A DNA stretch of 53,275 nt from Gracilaria caudata (taxonomy: Eukaryota > Rhodophyta > Florideophyceae > Gracilariales > Gracilariaceae). The notes under the pieces were generated by a model. The model searched no databases, was not told the DNA's origin, and saw only the letters and a list, made by a program, of their open reading frames with translations. Below, piece after piece: positions 10,885-21,997 of the stretch. The stretch lies in NCBI GenBank assembly GCA_030374735.1, contig JASCIV010000076.1:1-53275 (forward strand), given 5' to 3'. The position numbers were made by a program, and so were the translations under genes. Every line of letters begins with the position of its first letter. The stretch's first letter is position 1.

Positions 10885-12006
10885 GCCTACATTGGCGCAG
10901 GCGCAGTTCCATCGCCGCCGCAGATGTTGTACGTTATTGGACTGTTGATTGTGAAGCACTAGCCTATTGCGTGCTTCTCGAAGAATATGAGGTCGACTAA
11001 AGTAGATTGCGTTGTTAATGGATATCGGGTTCGTGCTGTACCTAACTTGTCGCTTGGTTCAGGATCAATAAAGAAACACAATTAAAGAAGGCGTTGTATA
11101 GGAGAACGTGCTCATGATTACTTGTTCCTGGGCATGCAACGGAGCAGTCCCACAGCCGATAACAAACGCCAAGGACGTTCACTGTTTGACAAGCAGAGTG
11201 GCGGCCGATCCGCTGGCACAACGTTGCGGGGCAATTGCGTGACAGAATCAGTCCACACTGACAGTCCTCCGTTGCACAATCTATATCAGATATGGCATGT
11301 GGCTCGCATTGCAATGAGATGCACGTTTCAAAAACGTGACCCGACGAGCCAAAAGCGGCAAGCCGCCTCCCATGGAGGCGGCTCGTCAATCGAATCGCGA
11401 GAAGTATCTGCGTGTTAATGGGCCACTCACGTGCTGTGCTTTAACATGCAGTACAGAAGCGCAGCCTGCAGCTGCTGTCACTGTCCGCTGCGGTCACGAC
11501 GCGCCCCGCAGCGCCATTCCGTCCACCCACTGTGCGCAGCTTGTGGCCGATGTTGCTGCCAACAACCGCGGCGACGCGCCGCTCCCCCAACAGACCGATG
11601 CACATTTGCACAGCCTGCACGTTGGGCGTACGTGTAATCGGACTATTGGGAGCAGCAGATTTGCAAAATCTAGCCTGTCCCCAACACTGCCAATCAGTTT
11701 TCGTTGCGCCGAACCCCAACCGATACGATCAATCGCGCGCCGGTTCTAACGAGAGAGCCAGCGCGAAAAAATTGTGAGCTCGCATTGTACAGTTGGGTGC
11801 TTGATAAGAGGAAGACGGCTGGAACCGTGAACCCTCGTGCCGCCTGGACGATCCCGAGTGCGCCGCCCATTGGACCGACGAGCTGGGTTTTTCTTGCTCT
11901 GTTCTTTTTTTGTTGTCTCCGGGGTATCATCCTCCTGTGTGTGTTTCTCTACCATCGTTCACCGCGCTCGTTTTTGTTGTGTTCGTGTGTTAGATCCCTG
12001 TCAGTC
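10885..12006. other. Intergenic and 5' region of the phosphorylase gene
   Basis: About 1.1 kb between co-oriented genes. It holds a GC-rich hairpin at 11361-11383. From about 11704 to the phosphorylase ATG the frame is open but has no ATG and is rich in T and in hydrophobic codons, so it is read here as 5' UTR. No RNA gene was recognised. Confidence 0.5.
11361..11383. repeat. Inverted repeat, 10-nt arms, 3-nt centre
   Basis: AGCCGCCTCC (11361-11370) and its reverse complement GGAGGCGGCT (11374-11383) flank CAT. The right arm together with GTC also pairs with the upstream octamer GACGAGCC at 11343-11350, so two alternative hairpins are possible. It lies between the ABC transporter and phosphorylase genes. 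Confidence 0.7.
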
Positions 12007-14613
12007 ATGAAGGCGCGCACATCTTCGTTCCGTGATCTTGTACACGGAACTATCTCCGCTCCGGAAAGTCGCTACTCCGTCACTGGACATACCACGCCTC
12101 AGGATGGTGTGTCAGAATCTAGGGAGAAGCGAAACAAGCTTCTCTCCTCGCTCATGTCTCAGTATCTCGCTCGCGATGTGCCATCCATTCAGAAGCAAAT
12201 CGTGAACCATGTCGAATACACTCTCGCTAGAACTCGCTACAACATGGATTCGTTCGGTGCTTACCAAGCCACCGCTCTCGCCGTGAGAGATCGTCTCATC
12301 GAGTCGTGGAATGATACGCAGCAGTACTTCACGGAGAGAGATGTGAAGCGTGTGTATTACCTCAGCTTGGAATATCTCATGGGCAGGTATTTGACAAATG
12401 CGTTGATGAACATTGGTATTAACAATCAGTTTGTCGATGCCTTGAATGGTCTTGGATTTGACATGGAACGCGTCGCTAGCGAGGAAAGAGACCCCGGGCT
12501 TGGAAATGGTGGTTTGGGTCGTCTAGCCGCCTGTTTCATGGATTCTCTTGCTACCCTCAACTACCCGGCTTGGGGCTACGGCATTCGTTATAAGTACGGT
12601 ATGTTCGAGCAGAGGATTGTCAATGGTCATCAGGTTGAGATCCCAGACTACTGGCTCACTCATGGCAACCCGTGGGAAATCGAACGCCTTGATGTGACAT
12701 ATCCCGTTCGTTTCTATGGCCATGTGGAGTCTACTGGACATGGTTTCAAGTGGGTTGGCGGTGAAATCGTTCGCGCAGTTGCCTACGATTCCCCCATCCC
12801 TGGGTACGACACCTATAACACTCTCAACCTTCGTCTTTGGAGCGCTCAACCAGCCAAGGAGTTCGATCTTGCATCGTTCTCTCGTGGTGATTACTACGGT
12901 GCTATTGCTAACAAGGAGGCGTCTGAAAAGATTTCGTCGGTCTTGTATCCCAATGATTCCACGGAAGCTGGAAAGGAACTGCGTCTCAAGCAACAGTTCT
13001 TCTTTGTTTCTGCCACTCTACAGGATATTGTGCGCCGCTTCAAGAAAATCAGCCGCCCGCTTACGGATCTCCATACTAAGGTTGCCATTCAGCTGAATGA
13101 CACCCATCCCACCATTGGAATTGTTGAGCTCATGAGGATTCTCATGGATAAGGAAGGCCTGGGCTGGACTGCATCCTGGGCCACTGTTAAGAAGGTGTTC
13201 TCGTACACCAACCACACTGTGCTTCCGGAAGCTCTGGAGAAATGGTCCGTGTCTCTCATGGAGAAGCTCCTTCCGAGACACATGCAGATCATATACGAGA
13301 TCAACCGTCGTCACCTCGAAGCTACTGCCCAGAAGTATCCGAATGACGGACATAAGCTTCAGCGCATGAGCATTATCGAGGACGGATATCCTAAGATGGT
13401 GCGTATGGCCCAACTTGCTGTCGTTGGATCTCACACCGTGAATGGAGTCGCTGCCATTCACTCTGGACTTGTGGCATCTCGCCTGTTCCCTGACTTTGCT
13501 AAGGACGGGTACAGGATCCTCAACATGACCAATGGAGTGACACCGCGTCGCTGGGTGCAGCAGGCGAACCCGTCTTTGGCAGCTGTCATCTCTCGATGGA
13601 TTGAAACGGATGAGTGGGTTGTGAACTTTGAACTGGCCAGAGGTTTGGAGAAATATGTGAACAACGCCGACTTGCAGCGTGAATTCGTTGAGTCCAAGCA
13701 GGAGAACAAGAAGCATCTGGCTGCGTACATCAAGAAAGTCTTTGACGTGGAAGTCAATACTGACGCGCTATTTGACATTCAAATCAAGCGTATTCATGAG
13801 TACAAACGTCAGCTTCTCAACATTCTCGGTGTCATTTGCCGCTACAACTCCATCAAGCGTATGAGCCCTGAAGAAAAGGCTAACGTAGTCCCCAAGGTGG
13901 TGGTCATTGGAGGCAAGGCAGCCGCGTCATACATTCAGGCGAAGCATTTCATTCGTTTGATCAATGGTGTGTCTCAGGTGGTGAACAACGATCCGGCTAT
14001 CGGTGACCTTCTGAAGGTGTTCTTCCTTCCCAACTACAATGTGACTCTGGCTGAGGTGATCATCCCGGCAAATGACATTTCTCAGCATATCTCCACGGCT
14101 GGTATGGAAGCATCAGGAACTTCGAACATGAAGTTCGTGATGAACGGTGGACTTATCATCGGTACGATGGATGGAGCCAACATCGAGATCCGCGAAGAGA
14201 TTGGCGAAGAGAACATGTTTGTGTTTGGATTGCACACTCCCGAAATCGAGAATGCGCGCAATAAACTTAAGTACGGTGACTACAAGATTAATGATGGTCG
14301 GCTCACAGAGGCTATGAATCAGATCCGGAGCAACATGTATTGCGGTTCGGAATCGAGCAGGCCCATTTTACACTCGTTGCAGCCGTACAATGACTACTAC
14401 CTGGTTACGAGGGACTTCAGCTCGTACATGGATGCCATGGACCGCGTGGACCAGGCGTTCAAGGATAAGACGAACTGGGTGAAGAAGACTATTATCGCTG
14501 TGGCTCGTATGGGCAAGTTCTCTTCTGATCGTACTATCCGCGAATACGCTGAGCAAATTTGGGATGTCGAATGTACCCCTTTCATCCCGGGATCGATCTC
14601 ATACAAGTCCTAA
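12007..14613 (+). CDS. Alpha-glucan (glycogen/starch) phosphorylase, 868 aa
   Basis: GT35 enzyme that releases glucose 1-phosphate from the non-reducing ends of storage glucan. The whole family fold is present: RVYYLSLEYLMGR near residue 115, the GLGNGGLGRLAACF segment near 164-177, and the pyridoxal-phosphate site EASGTSNMKF with the cofactor lysine at K709, followed by GTMDGANIEI. Length is typical of glycogen-type phosphorylases. The roughly 78-residue insertion of plant plastidial starch phosphorylase is not evident, and the start MKARTSSFRDL does not look like a transit peptide, so a cytosolic enzyme is likely. That fits floridean starch, which red algae store in the cytosol. The ATG at 12007 is the first in the frame. 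It is separate from, but oriented with, the flanking ABC and HEAT genes. Confidence 0.97.
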   Translation: MKARTSSFRDLVHGTISAPESRYSVTGHTTPQDGVSESREKRNKLLSSLMSQYLARDVPSIQKQIVNHVEYTLARTRYNMDSFGAYQATALAVRDRLIESWNDTQQYFTERDVKRVYYLSLEYLMGRYLTNALMNIGINNQFVDALNGLGFDMERVASEERDPGLGNGGLGRLAACFMDSLATLNYPAWGYGIRYKYGMFEQRIVNGHQVEIPDYWLTHGNPWEIERLDVTYPVRFYGHVESTGHGFKWVGGEIVRAVAYDSPIPGYDTYNTLNLRLWSAQPAKEFDLASFSRGDYYGAIANKEASEKISSVLYPNDSTEAGKELRLKQQFFFVSATLQDIVRRFKKISRPLTDLHTKVAIQLNDTHPTIGIVELMRILMDKEGLGWTASWATVKKVFSYTNHTVLPEALEKWSVSLMEKLLPRHMQIIYEINRRHLEATAQKYPNDGHKLQRMSIIEDGYPKMVRMAQLAVVGSHTVNGVAAIHSGLVASRLFPDFAKDGYRILNMTNGVTPRRWVQQANPSLAAVISRWIETDEWVVNFELARGLEKYVNNADLQREFVESKQENKKHLAAYIKKVFDVEVNTDALFDIQIKRIHEYKRQLLNILGVICRYNSIKRMSPEEKANVVPKVVVIGGKAAASYIQAKHFIRLINGVSQVVNNDPAIGDLLKVFFLPNYNVTLAEVIIPANDISQHISTAGMEASGTSNMKFVMNGGLIIGTMDGANIEIREEIGEENMFVFGLHTPEIENARNKLKYGDYKINDGRLTEAMNQIRSNMYCGSESSRPILHSLQPYNDYYLVTRDFSSYMDAMDRVDQAFKDKTNWVKKTIIAVARMGKFSSDRTIREYAEQIWDVECTPFIPGSISYKS

Positions 14614-14965
14614 TGCAGGACTTTTGAGTGGCGGGCGGGTTCGTTGGTTGAATTGATTATGGGTACGCTATGTAGCTAGCTGTTTTTGGTGCATAGTTTT
14701 GACTTTGTTTTGTTTCTGAGGATGGCTGTCGTGGACTGAAGATGGTCTCTCAGAGTAGTATCACTTCTCGCTTAAAGCTTCCGTAGACTTTGAATCGGTA
14801 AAACGATGTTAGGCTGTCGACCGTTTGAAAACATTGTGTAAGTGTGCTTCAGACTCCCCCGGGACCTAAAACAGACAGCTTCGTGCGCTCCAACATGCTG
14901 GCTTGGGACCATAACAGTTTTAGCTTGCAAATAGTATTGGGATTGGCACACCAGCCTTCTCCGAC

Positions 14966-14982
14966 GGCTCTAGGCTAGAGCC
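14966..14982. repeat. 17-nt palindrome, one-base centre
   Basis: GGCTCTAG and its reverse complement CTAGAGCC flank a single G, about 350 nt downstream of the phosphorylase stop codon. Confidence 0.75.
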
Positions 14983-15322
14983 TTTAGTACAGTAGATGCC
15001 AAACGAGAACCTTGTTAGGCGCCTTTGTCTGTCTGCTCTTACGCGATTGTCAACGTCTTGCTGTTCGTGAGATTATTAGAAAATGGCCTGAATGAGAGAG
15101 CGTTTCTTTGACCAGAAGCGCACTATACTATGTCGTAAGTTAGGACTCGTAACTAGGATAGAATACCCATTAGGAGAGAGAGATCTACCGAAAGGTAGCT
15201 ATGCTACACGAACTGGGCTACGACGAGAAAGTATAGATCTCGACCGCAGGGCGTTTCTTCTTATGAGCGCGTAAGCCTAATTACAACTCAGCGCGTTTCG
15301 CTACCGACGCTAGTCGCCTCAT

Positions 15323-15347
15323 CCTGCCCCGCATCATGCGGGGCAGG
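15323..15347. repeat. 25-nt perfect inverted repeat, one-base centre
   Basis: CCTGCCCCGCAT (15323-15334) and its exact reverse complement (15336-15347) flank a single C. The GC-rich arms would make a very stable hairpin. It lies about 320 nt upstream of the HEAT-repeat gene. Confidence 0.85.
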
Positions 15348-15663
15348 CAATCATGAGACAAAGAAAGAACAATACGAACCCAAACATGCAAAGCCGGTGC
15401 TCAACTGTTGAATGCGTCTGTAAGATTTCCGTGGCGCTAAGATCAAGCTGTAAGCAGGCTGTCGAGTTGCGATTGGTAAGCTGTGCAGAATTGCAAGCTT
15501 ACTCGTTAATCACGAGTCGTGATAGCATCACTGATCATAGTCTGTTGGGCTCGCCATGAGTTTGCTTCTGGTGCGATGAGGTTCATCGGATGAAAGCGTT
15601 TCAGCTGCCCGACGTGTTGCTCTTGAGATTCTTTACCAAGTAACACTCAGCGTGAGATCCACC

Positions 15664-17724
15664 ATGGTTGCTTCATCGCACGTTCCAACCGCGCCGGAGC
15701 CGAAGCTTCCGCAGCCGCCGCCCGTTGACGACATTCTGCTCGGCATCACCTCGAACTGTCATCTGCAGCGCGATCGCGCTCTGTCTCACCTGTCCGTCAA
15801 GCTCGCCTCCATGCCGGCAGTAGAAGTCCGTCACCTCCGAACAGAACTTCTCGCTCAAATGCGCGCTCAGAATCCGTGGTACTCTGTGTACGGTGCCTGT
15901 GTTGCGGCCTGCAAACTGCTGCAAACTCCTCAAAAGGGCAACGGGAGTGCGGATGAGGCTGTGCAGTTTGCCCAGCAGTTGTTACAGTTGTGCGACTTGC
16001 TTATCTCTCATAGTGAACCTCGAGTCCGAGAAGCGGTGTGTCAACTCATTCAACAGCTCGCAGTCGTGGAGGGAACGTCGACGTGGACTCATTTGGCGCC
16101 GTTGCTCATTCGACACATTGAACAAAGCTTTGCTCTTGACGAGTCGCAACGACTGAAAGAAGCTTCCCGCGTCGCCGCCCGTGAACTGGACGAACACGCC
16201 GCGGATGCAAAGCTTCATGGCTTGCGAATGGTGCATGAGACTGAGGGGTGGAGAGGTTTGGAGACTATGTTGCTGTGCTTTTCATCTCTTGCTGACGGTT
16301 GTGGAAAGCAGATTTTCATCGACATTGGTCAGCAAAGTGCTTTCGAAGTTCACGGCTTACTTGATATTCTTCAGTTTGTGGACACCACCAGTTCGCATCC
16401 GAATCGCTTTGTCAGGGAAGCTGGGCTCAAAGTTCTAAACTCTCTCGCTGCCGCCGCTGCTAGCGTACATGAGCGCCTTGTTTCCGAACTTGTGCAACGT
16501 TGTTCTCACGTCATTGTGAAAGGCTTGCAGGACAATTGGAGCCAGGTCCGATTTGCAGCGTCTGTGGCTACAAGAACCATCATGAGCAGTTTGAACGTTG
16601 AAGAGAAACGGAAACTCTACCCTGTTTTTCTCCCGCGCATGTGTCTTAATCGTCATTACGTTGCGGAAGGCGTGCGAAACTACTCACAATACACCTGGCG
16701 TCATGTGATCGCCGAGGACGGCCGCGTATACCTTGAGCGATACATGGCGGAATGTATCTCGTTTTATGAGAGTCAATGTGAAGCTGATAATCACGCCGTC
16801 AGAGAGGCAGCCTGTCAGAGTCTTGGCGAAGCTGCGTTGCGACTGAAACGTGAAGTTGTTTCACCCTTTATTGCAAGGGTTATCGCTGGTCTGGTTGGTT
16901 GTTTCAAGGACGAGTCTTGGCCAGTGCGCGATCATGCTTGTCAGGCTTTGGCTGATGTTATTTCTGAGTTTAGCGAGATCGCCGAAACCACGGACAATCT
17001 GTCCGAAACTTTTGATTTGTTTCGCGCGCATCTAGTCGATAATATTCCATCCGTTCGTGAGAACTGCGCCAACTCTTTTGAGAAAGCGAGTTGCGTATTC
17101 GATGTGCATCACGATGTTATCGGTGCGTGTCGTTTGGCAGACGTTGTGAAGCAACTTATTAATGGTGTCCAGAGTCAAAGGGAATCGGATATCTCACGGA
17201 TATCTAATACTCATTTTGGGGCTTCGACGCATCTGGCAGTCGATGATGTACACACAAACCAAGTAATGTACAGCTGTGGGTCTTTAGCACCAAAGTTGCG
17301 ACGAGGTGGAGGCTGTATGGACCATGGTTTCGTCCGGGAAAAGCAGCCGTGGGAGGAGAGTGATGGTGGTGTTCTCCTTTGGCGTGCCTTGATGCGAAAT
17401 GCAAAATCCCGAAGTATAGTGACTCCAATGTTTGACAGAGTAGTAGAAGCTGGCGTGATTGGAAGTGGAAAAAAGTATGCCGGGCGAACTCGATTCCTTA
17501 ACAGGTTCATGGATGTTTTAGCAGAAACTACTGAATGGATCCCTAAGGACCATCTTTGCAGCCAGCTTGATAATTTGGTGAGAATCTACGCGCAGAGTAA
17601 GAACTTGAGCGAGATCTCCAGCAGAAAAGCTGGCGAATTTCGCAGATGTCTTCAACGGCGAGTGGGCATTCGCGATTTTGCAACCGCAGAAAAGAAAGTG
17701 AAGGAGCAAAGCTCAAGCATTTAA
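15664..17724 (+). CDS. HEAT/ARM-repeat protein, 686 aa
   Basis: An all-helical repeat protein with no signal or membrane segment. HEAT-like units are visible throughout, for example EPRVREAVCQLIQQLA near residue 118, RFVREAGLKVLNSLAAAA near 248, NHAVREAACQSLGEAAL near 378 and WPVRDHACQALADVI near 419. After the repeats, residues 535-556 hold a Cys/Gly-rich signature that starts MYSCGSLAPKLRRGGG and runs to a phenylalanine. I remember a closely similar motif in an uncharacterised plant and protist ARM-repeat family. The ATG at 15664 sits in a strong Kozak context (ACCATGG) and is the first ATG of the frame. The role is probably as a scaffold or adaptor; the partner is unknown. Confidence 0.8.
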   Translation: MVASSHVPTAPEPKLPQPPPVDDILLGITSNCHLQRDRALSHLSVKLASMPAVEVRHLRTELLAQMRAQNPWYSVYGACVAACKLLQTPQKGNGSADEAVQFAQQLLQLCDLLISHSEPRVREAVCQLIQQLAVVEGTSTWTHLAPLLIRHIEQSFALDESQRLKEASRVAARELDEHAADAKLHGLRMVHETEGWRGLETMLLCFSSLADGCGKQIFIDIGQQSAFEVHGLLDILQFVDTTSSHPNRFVREAGLKVLNSLAAAAASVHERLVSELVQRCSHVIVKGLQDNWSQVRFAASVATRTIMSSLNVEEKRKLYPVFLPRMCLNRHYVAEGVRNYSQYTWRHVIAEDGRVYLERYMAECISFYESQCEADNHAVREAACQSLGEAALRLKREVVSPFIARVIAGLVGCFKDESWPVRDHACQALADVISEFSEIAETTDNLSETFDLFRAHLVDNIPSVRENCANSFEKASCVFDVHHDVIGACRLADVVKQLINGVQSQRESDISRISNTHFGASTHLAVDDVHTNQVMYSCGSLAPKLRRGGGCMDHGFVREKQPWEESDGGVLLWRALMRNAKSRSIVTPMFDRVVEAGVIGSGKKYAGRTRFLNRFMDVLAETTEWIPKDHLCSQLDNLVRIYAQSKNLSEISSRKAGEFRRCLQRRVGIRDFATAEKKVKEQSSSI

Positions 17725-19170
17725 CTGTTGCACGTCGGGCAATACATTATCAACTCTACGTTAAAAAGTGGAAACACCGACCGATACTACTGTGTAGGAC
17801 GAACCCGAAGTCATGAAAACAAGATAAAATACAATGAATAGGAGTATATACGCTTGTACTATCACTTGTGCACCGTCGTACAGTGCAGTTTTCTATCTTC
17901 AGTTACAAGGTTTAGACTGGTGCAAAGCTACAGGGAAATCTGCTAACCCTTTAGCCTTCAAAGAACGTTCATAATGAATGATTGAGATTGAGCATCATGT
18001 TCTCATGAAACATTTAAATGTTGGAACCTTGAAGCAAGCAACGGAAATATGGACAATGTTTTACCCTTAAAAGAAACATATGCGCATTTGCATCCAGAAA
18101 GGCAACAAAACCCAGTTTCATTTCTCAAGATGGTTTGAAAAGAGCCCCCCCCATGCGTCTATATATTCCACGGCTGTCTGCTGCTGAACTCTCGCTTAGC
18201 TGTTAGCTAGCAGGATACAGTGAAGTGATATATGTATGCCGAACACGACGTCCTGCGAGATAACCTAATTTGCATCGAACGTGCTCGAGTACAAAGTTCT
18301 GTCACCTGGCTGTTATTGTAGAATCCTCCTCCCAATCCGCAGTGGGAGTGAAAAGCGAAAATCCGTCCAATACAATTTCAGCCACGCTGCGATCGCTCCT
18401 TTGTTAATCTTTTTGACTCCGTCACCTTTTCACTTCGTTTCAATGCCCATTTTGCGAGCTCATGATTTCAAACGTTTGCCGACCTGCACGATGACTCCTC
18501 CATCTCGCACGTCCAGAACGTGCGCGATGTGATGCTTGAAGCAGTGCGTAGTAACAAGAAATAGTGATTTGGTTTTACAGTTATCGAGTTTGCCTTGAAT
18601 CAATGGTACCGAATGATTTTTACACTCCACGTTTCACATGATGTAGTTAAGATTATAAGGCGACAAGGGTAATTCCGAGCCCTCTTACCAACACCTGCGC
18701 TCAATCCTCGTCTTTCTACAGCGATAATCGTGTCACATCTACGTACCGTTGCACGCCATACACATAGCTGTGTCCTCTGGTGACGACAGAGCTCTTCAGG
18801 ACAATCCTTTTCTCCGGTTGCCAGACGAAATTTAGTGACCACTGGGGAACGAGAGAGACATTACTCGATTGGTATGTTCAATCCCAATTGCAGTCATGGA
18901 GGGTTATTCTTTAGTGTTAAGGAGATTTCCTGGCGTTAGCCCTCTTATCGGGGATTCACCCATAACACAGAAGCGCCTCCTTCAGCTTCTCATGTGAAGG
19001 TTCAGCTCAATGTGATTTGTACTCCGCTTCATTCTTGGTCCTGCATTTCGCATTACGTCACACCTATATAAATAGCTTCTCTTGCTCCGCAGTTGATGCC
19101 TCTCCTCCTCGAAGTGTATCTTTCTCTATACTGCTCTCGTTTTTCATCCGTACTGCTTCCCCTCTGAAGA
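17725..19170. other. Intergenic and promoter of the carotenoid dioxygenase
   Basis: About 1.4 kb between co-oriented genes. No ORF is convincing. A TATATATT at about 18160-18167 has no gene close downstream, and a hairpin with CGCACGT/ACGTGCG arms lies at 18506-18524. Promoter elements of the next gene lie at 19053-19073. Confidence 0.5.
19053..19073 (+). promoter_or_regulatory. CRE-like site and TATA box of the dioxygenase gene
   Basis: TTACGTCAC (from about 19053) resembles bZIP/CREB-type sites. It is followed directly by a TATA box, TATATAAAT at 19065-19073. The pair lies about 100 nt upstream of the ATG at 19171, leaving room for a short 5' leader. Factor identity is inferred only from the motif. 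Confidence 0.55.
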
Positions 19171-20820
19171 ATGTCAGCGTTTGTCATATCATCGACACAA
19201 TTGAGCTCGCTTTCATTCTTCAATCGTCGAAAAGGGCCACGTTATTCAGGACCCACGAGTGGGAACTTGGTCACTTGTGCTCTTAGTGTTGAATCAGAGT
19301 CTTCCACAGCTGTAAAAACTGAGCGTATCCCTGACATCTCAATCGGATGGAAATCTGTTTCTCAAACTCCTGAAGAAGCTTTCCTCCCTGTATGCGGACA
19401 ATTGCCCAAATACTTGGGACATGCAACTCTGTATCGCGTTGGTCCAGGAACGTTTGAGGCGACCCATAAGGATGGTGTCCCGTACAAGCTCACACACTGG
19501 TTCGATGGCCTTTCTCTCATTCATGCATTCAGAATAGACGCTCACCGAAACAAGGTTACTTATCGAAACCGATTTCTGTCAGATTCGAAGCTTCGATGCA
19601 TTGAGGGAACCCCTTCGAAAGTGTATAAAGATATCACATTTGGTTTCAAGGATCCCTGCCGCTCGTTACTGGGAAAGTTCTTTCAACTGTTTCAACCGGA
19701 TTCAATTGATCCAATAACCGGAAAAGCTCCGCCCCGCAATGTGAACGTTTGTTTTAATTACATACCAGGAAAGGGAGTAGTGCTCAGAACTGATTTACAA
19801 CAGAGTATGAAATTGGATGAAAGCGCGTTCAAAGCTGACCACTTCTTCCAGCTTCAGGATATTGACCCAAACCTGAGAGGATTTGTGGCTGGTGCACATG
19901 GCCATTACGATTCTAGCAAGGGCGAATTTGTCAACTTTACGTATTGGTTTGGCGGGCCGCGTGTTGAATACCATGTATTCAGAATTGGAAAGAGTGGGAA
20001 GCCCGAAACAATATGCAAGTTTTGGGACATTCCGCGATACATCCATAGTTTTGCCACTACAGAGAACTATGTGGTAATGGGCTTGTATCCCTTAACAATT
20101 CTCTGGTGGAAGGTATACTTCAACCAGTCCGTGATGGCTGGTCTCCATTATGACGACAACTTGAAGGCCAAATTTGTTGTGATCTCTAGAACAGAAAACA
20201 AGATTGTCGCGACTTATGAAAGTGAACCTATGTTTTCGTTCCATACAATTAACTCATATGAAACTGAGGATGGTATCGTTATCGACTTGTCGTGCTATGA
20301 GGATGCATCTATAGTGCACAACTTCAACGTGAGAACTCTATGTGAGGGATCAGAAATCGCGAAAAACTCTCTGGTGAGAGTGAAGCTCGAAAACTTGTCG
20401 GCAGCAAAGCGAAGTGGGCCTCGAAAGCCATTTCCAGCGCAAGTGGAGTTGTTGAACCGCTACATGTTGGAGTTACCTTGCATCAGTCCTAAAAAGGAAA
20501 GAAAACGACACAGGTATGTGTATGGGGTGTCGACGTCGGAAAACCCGTACCAGTTCGGAACGATATCCAAGGTAGACGTGGACACGGGGAAACGATTAAC
20601 GCGGGGTTTCAGGTACGGGATGGTAAGTGAGCCTGTGTTTGTTCCTGATCCCGACGGTATTGAAGAAGATGACGGATGCATTTTGGTGGTGGTGCTTGAC
20701 GTCGCTGAGCGAAGATCAAATATGTTCGTTTTGGACGCTAGAGATTTGACGGAAATCGCTTGGGCTAAAGTACCACAAGTGGTTCCTCAGGGATTTCACG
20801 GCATGTTCAGGAGGCAATGA
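19171..20820 (+). CDS. Carotenoid cleavage dioxygenase, probably plastid, 549 aa
   Basis: Non-haem iron oxygenase of the CCD/RPE65/BCO family, which cleaves carotenoids or apocarotenoids to retinoid- or strigolactone-like products. The four iron-binding histidines of the family can be placed at H243 (GAHGHYD), H292 (YIHSFATTENYVV), H358 (FSFHTINSYE) and H543 (QGFHGMF). The RVGPGTFE and HWFDGLSLIHAFRI segments near residues 91 and 111 are typical of the first propeller blade. The N-terminus MSAFVISSTQLSSL is Ser-rich, lacks acidic residues and has a Phe at position 4, as in red algal plastid transit peptides. The substrate and cleaved bond cannot be read from sequence. A strong TATA box lies about 100 nt upstream. 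Confidence 0.93.
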   Translation: MSAFVISSTQLSSLSFFNRRKGPRYSGPTSGNLVTCALSVESESSTAVKTERIPDISIGWKSVSQTPEEAFLPVCGQLPKYLGHATLYRVGPGTFEATHKDGVPYKLTHWFDGLSLIHAFRIDAHRNKVTYRNRFLSDSKLRCIEGTPSKVYKDITFGFKDPCRSLLGKFFQLFQPDSIDPITGKAPPRNVNVCFNYIPGKGVVLRTDLQQSMKLDESAFKADHFFQLQDIDPNLRGFVAGAHGHYDSSKGEFVNFTYWFGGPRVEYHVFRIGKSGKPETICKFWDIPRYIHSFATTENYVVMGLYPLTILWWKVYFNQSVMAGLHYDDNLKAKFVVISRTENKIVATYESEPMFSFHTINSYETEDGIVIDLSCYEDASIVHNFNVRTLCEGSEIAKNSLVRVKLENLSAAKRSGPRKPFPAQVELLNRYMLELPCISPKKERKRHRYVYGVSTSENPYQFGTISKVDVDTGKRLTRGFRYGMVSEPVFVPDPDGIEEDDGCILVVVLDVAERRSNMFVLDARDLTEIAWAKVPQVVPQGFHGMFRRQ

Positions 20821-21448
20821 TGTGCTCTGCAGTTGTGATAATCGGCTCGGAATGTTGGGCAACCCGCATTCCTAAATCTGACGTACAAAGAGCGAGGAAA
20901 TGTGTGTGAAGGTTACCCTGAACCGCTTTATCGGGATGAAGCATACGTCCGATATTCTGAGTTCCAGGTTTCTGGTCAACATTTTGAACACCATCCGCTG
21001 ATATGATAGAAAAGTTGAGTGTAAAGCTCTTGAAAGGTATTTCGAAACCTTTCATGACGCAAAGAGTGGCGATTGCCACAGATTAAGCTGTAACTTTACT
21101 TATCATATTCACTACCTATCTCTGGAAGTTCAAATCGATGTATTGTCGTGAACTCCTCTGGATCAGCGCTGCACAAAATGATAGGCATAATTCAAACTCA
21201 TATTAAGAAATCTGCAGCTGAACCTTGAGCGTGAAGTGAACCATCATTTGTTGTACTAGTGTGAGTCGGGTCTTTCCTTCGGAAAGATATTTGGTGTTTC
21301 GCCTCTTCCCCCTGTTTGTGTACTACGTCCTTGTAGCTCGTATTCGAAAATGGTCTCTTCAATCCTCTCATGCGGAAGGAATTTCTGCGTCGAATGTTTC
21401 ATGATTTGTATTCATTGTATTGTAATTATTCGAATGAGGGCCACGAGG

Positions 21449-21507
21449 CATATCAAACGCAATCCCTAGTAGAGAGAGAAACAAAAAAACGGTGATGGTT
21501 TGATATG
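21449..21507. repeat. Inverted repeat pair, 10-nt arms, 39-nt spacer
   Basis: CATATCAAAC at 21449-21458 is the exact reverse complement of GTTTGATATG at 21498-21507. The spacer is A-rich. Confidence 0.55.
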
Positions 21508-21979
21508 TGAACTACACGAAGGAGACAGAGAAGAAGAGAATACTTTTATCTTTGGGCTCCGAGCTATTTACAGTAATCCTTTGAACCCTCTTACCCTTGT
21601 ACCCAGGGTGTGCTCCAGGGGGTGAAAGCTTGTTTTTTTTTTTCATATCCAGGAGGAGCATCCCTCTGCTCCTGGCGACAATAATGCTGCAGTCTGCCGT
21701 TGGTGAGGTAATGCACGTATGACCTAACCGACGATATGATCAAAGTCTGGAGTTGACACAGATGTTTCTATAGTAGTCGGGCATTTACGTAACGACGACG
21801 AATTGGAAAGCTGGGTTGTCACCATTGGGAACAGTGCGACAGTCGAACGATCCTGACCACACAGTTTGCTTTCCCTTCGTCATTGATAAGGGCACTCATA
21901 AAGTATCATTGGCCCAGCGTCCGTGGGTGAAGCACGAAACAATCATCGAAGATTCACACAACACGCCACTTAGGCTGCG

Positions 21980-21997
21980 CCACAGGCCGGCCTGTGG
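21980..21997. repeat. 18-nt perfect palindrome
   Basis: CCACAGGCC and GGCCTGTGG abut directly. It lies 107 nt upstream of the ArsH-like start codon, so it may be in the 5' leader or promoter and is a candidate regulator site for that gene. Confidence 0.65.

Larger units (their letters stand above)
14614..15663. other. Intergenic with several hairpins
   Basis: About 1 kb between co-oriented genes. It contains two one-base-centred palindromes (14966-14982 and 15323-15347) and a small hairpin CTACC-GAAA-GGTAG at 15184-15197 with a GNRA-type loop. The stretch around 15085-15300 looks structured, but it does not match snRNA, SRP RNA, RNase P or 5S rRNA motifs known to me. Confidence 0.5.

Noticed and set aside
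11704..12006. N-terminal extension of the phosphorylase including a hydrophobic segment
   Set aside because: The extension has no ATG, only a TTG at its start, and the family similarity begins after the ATG at 12007.
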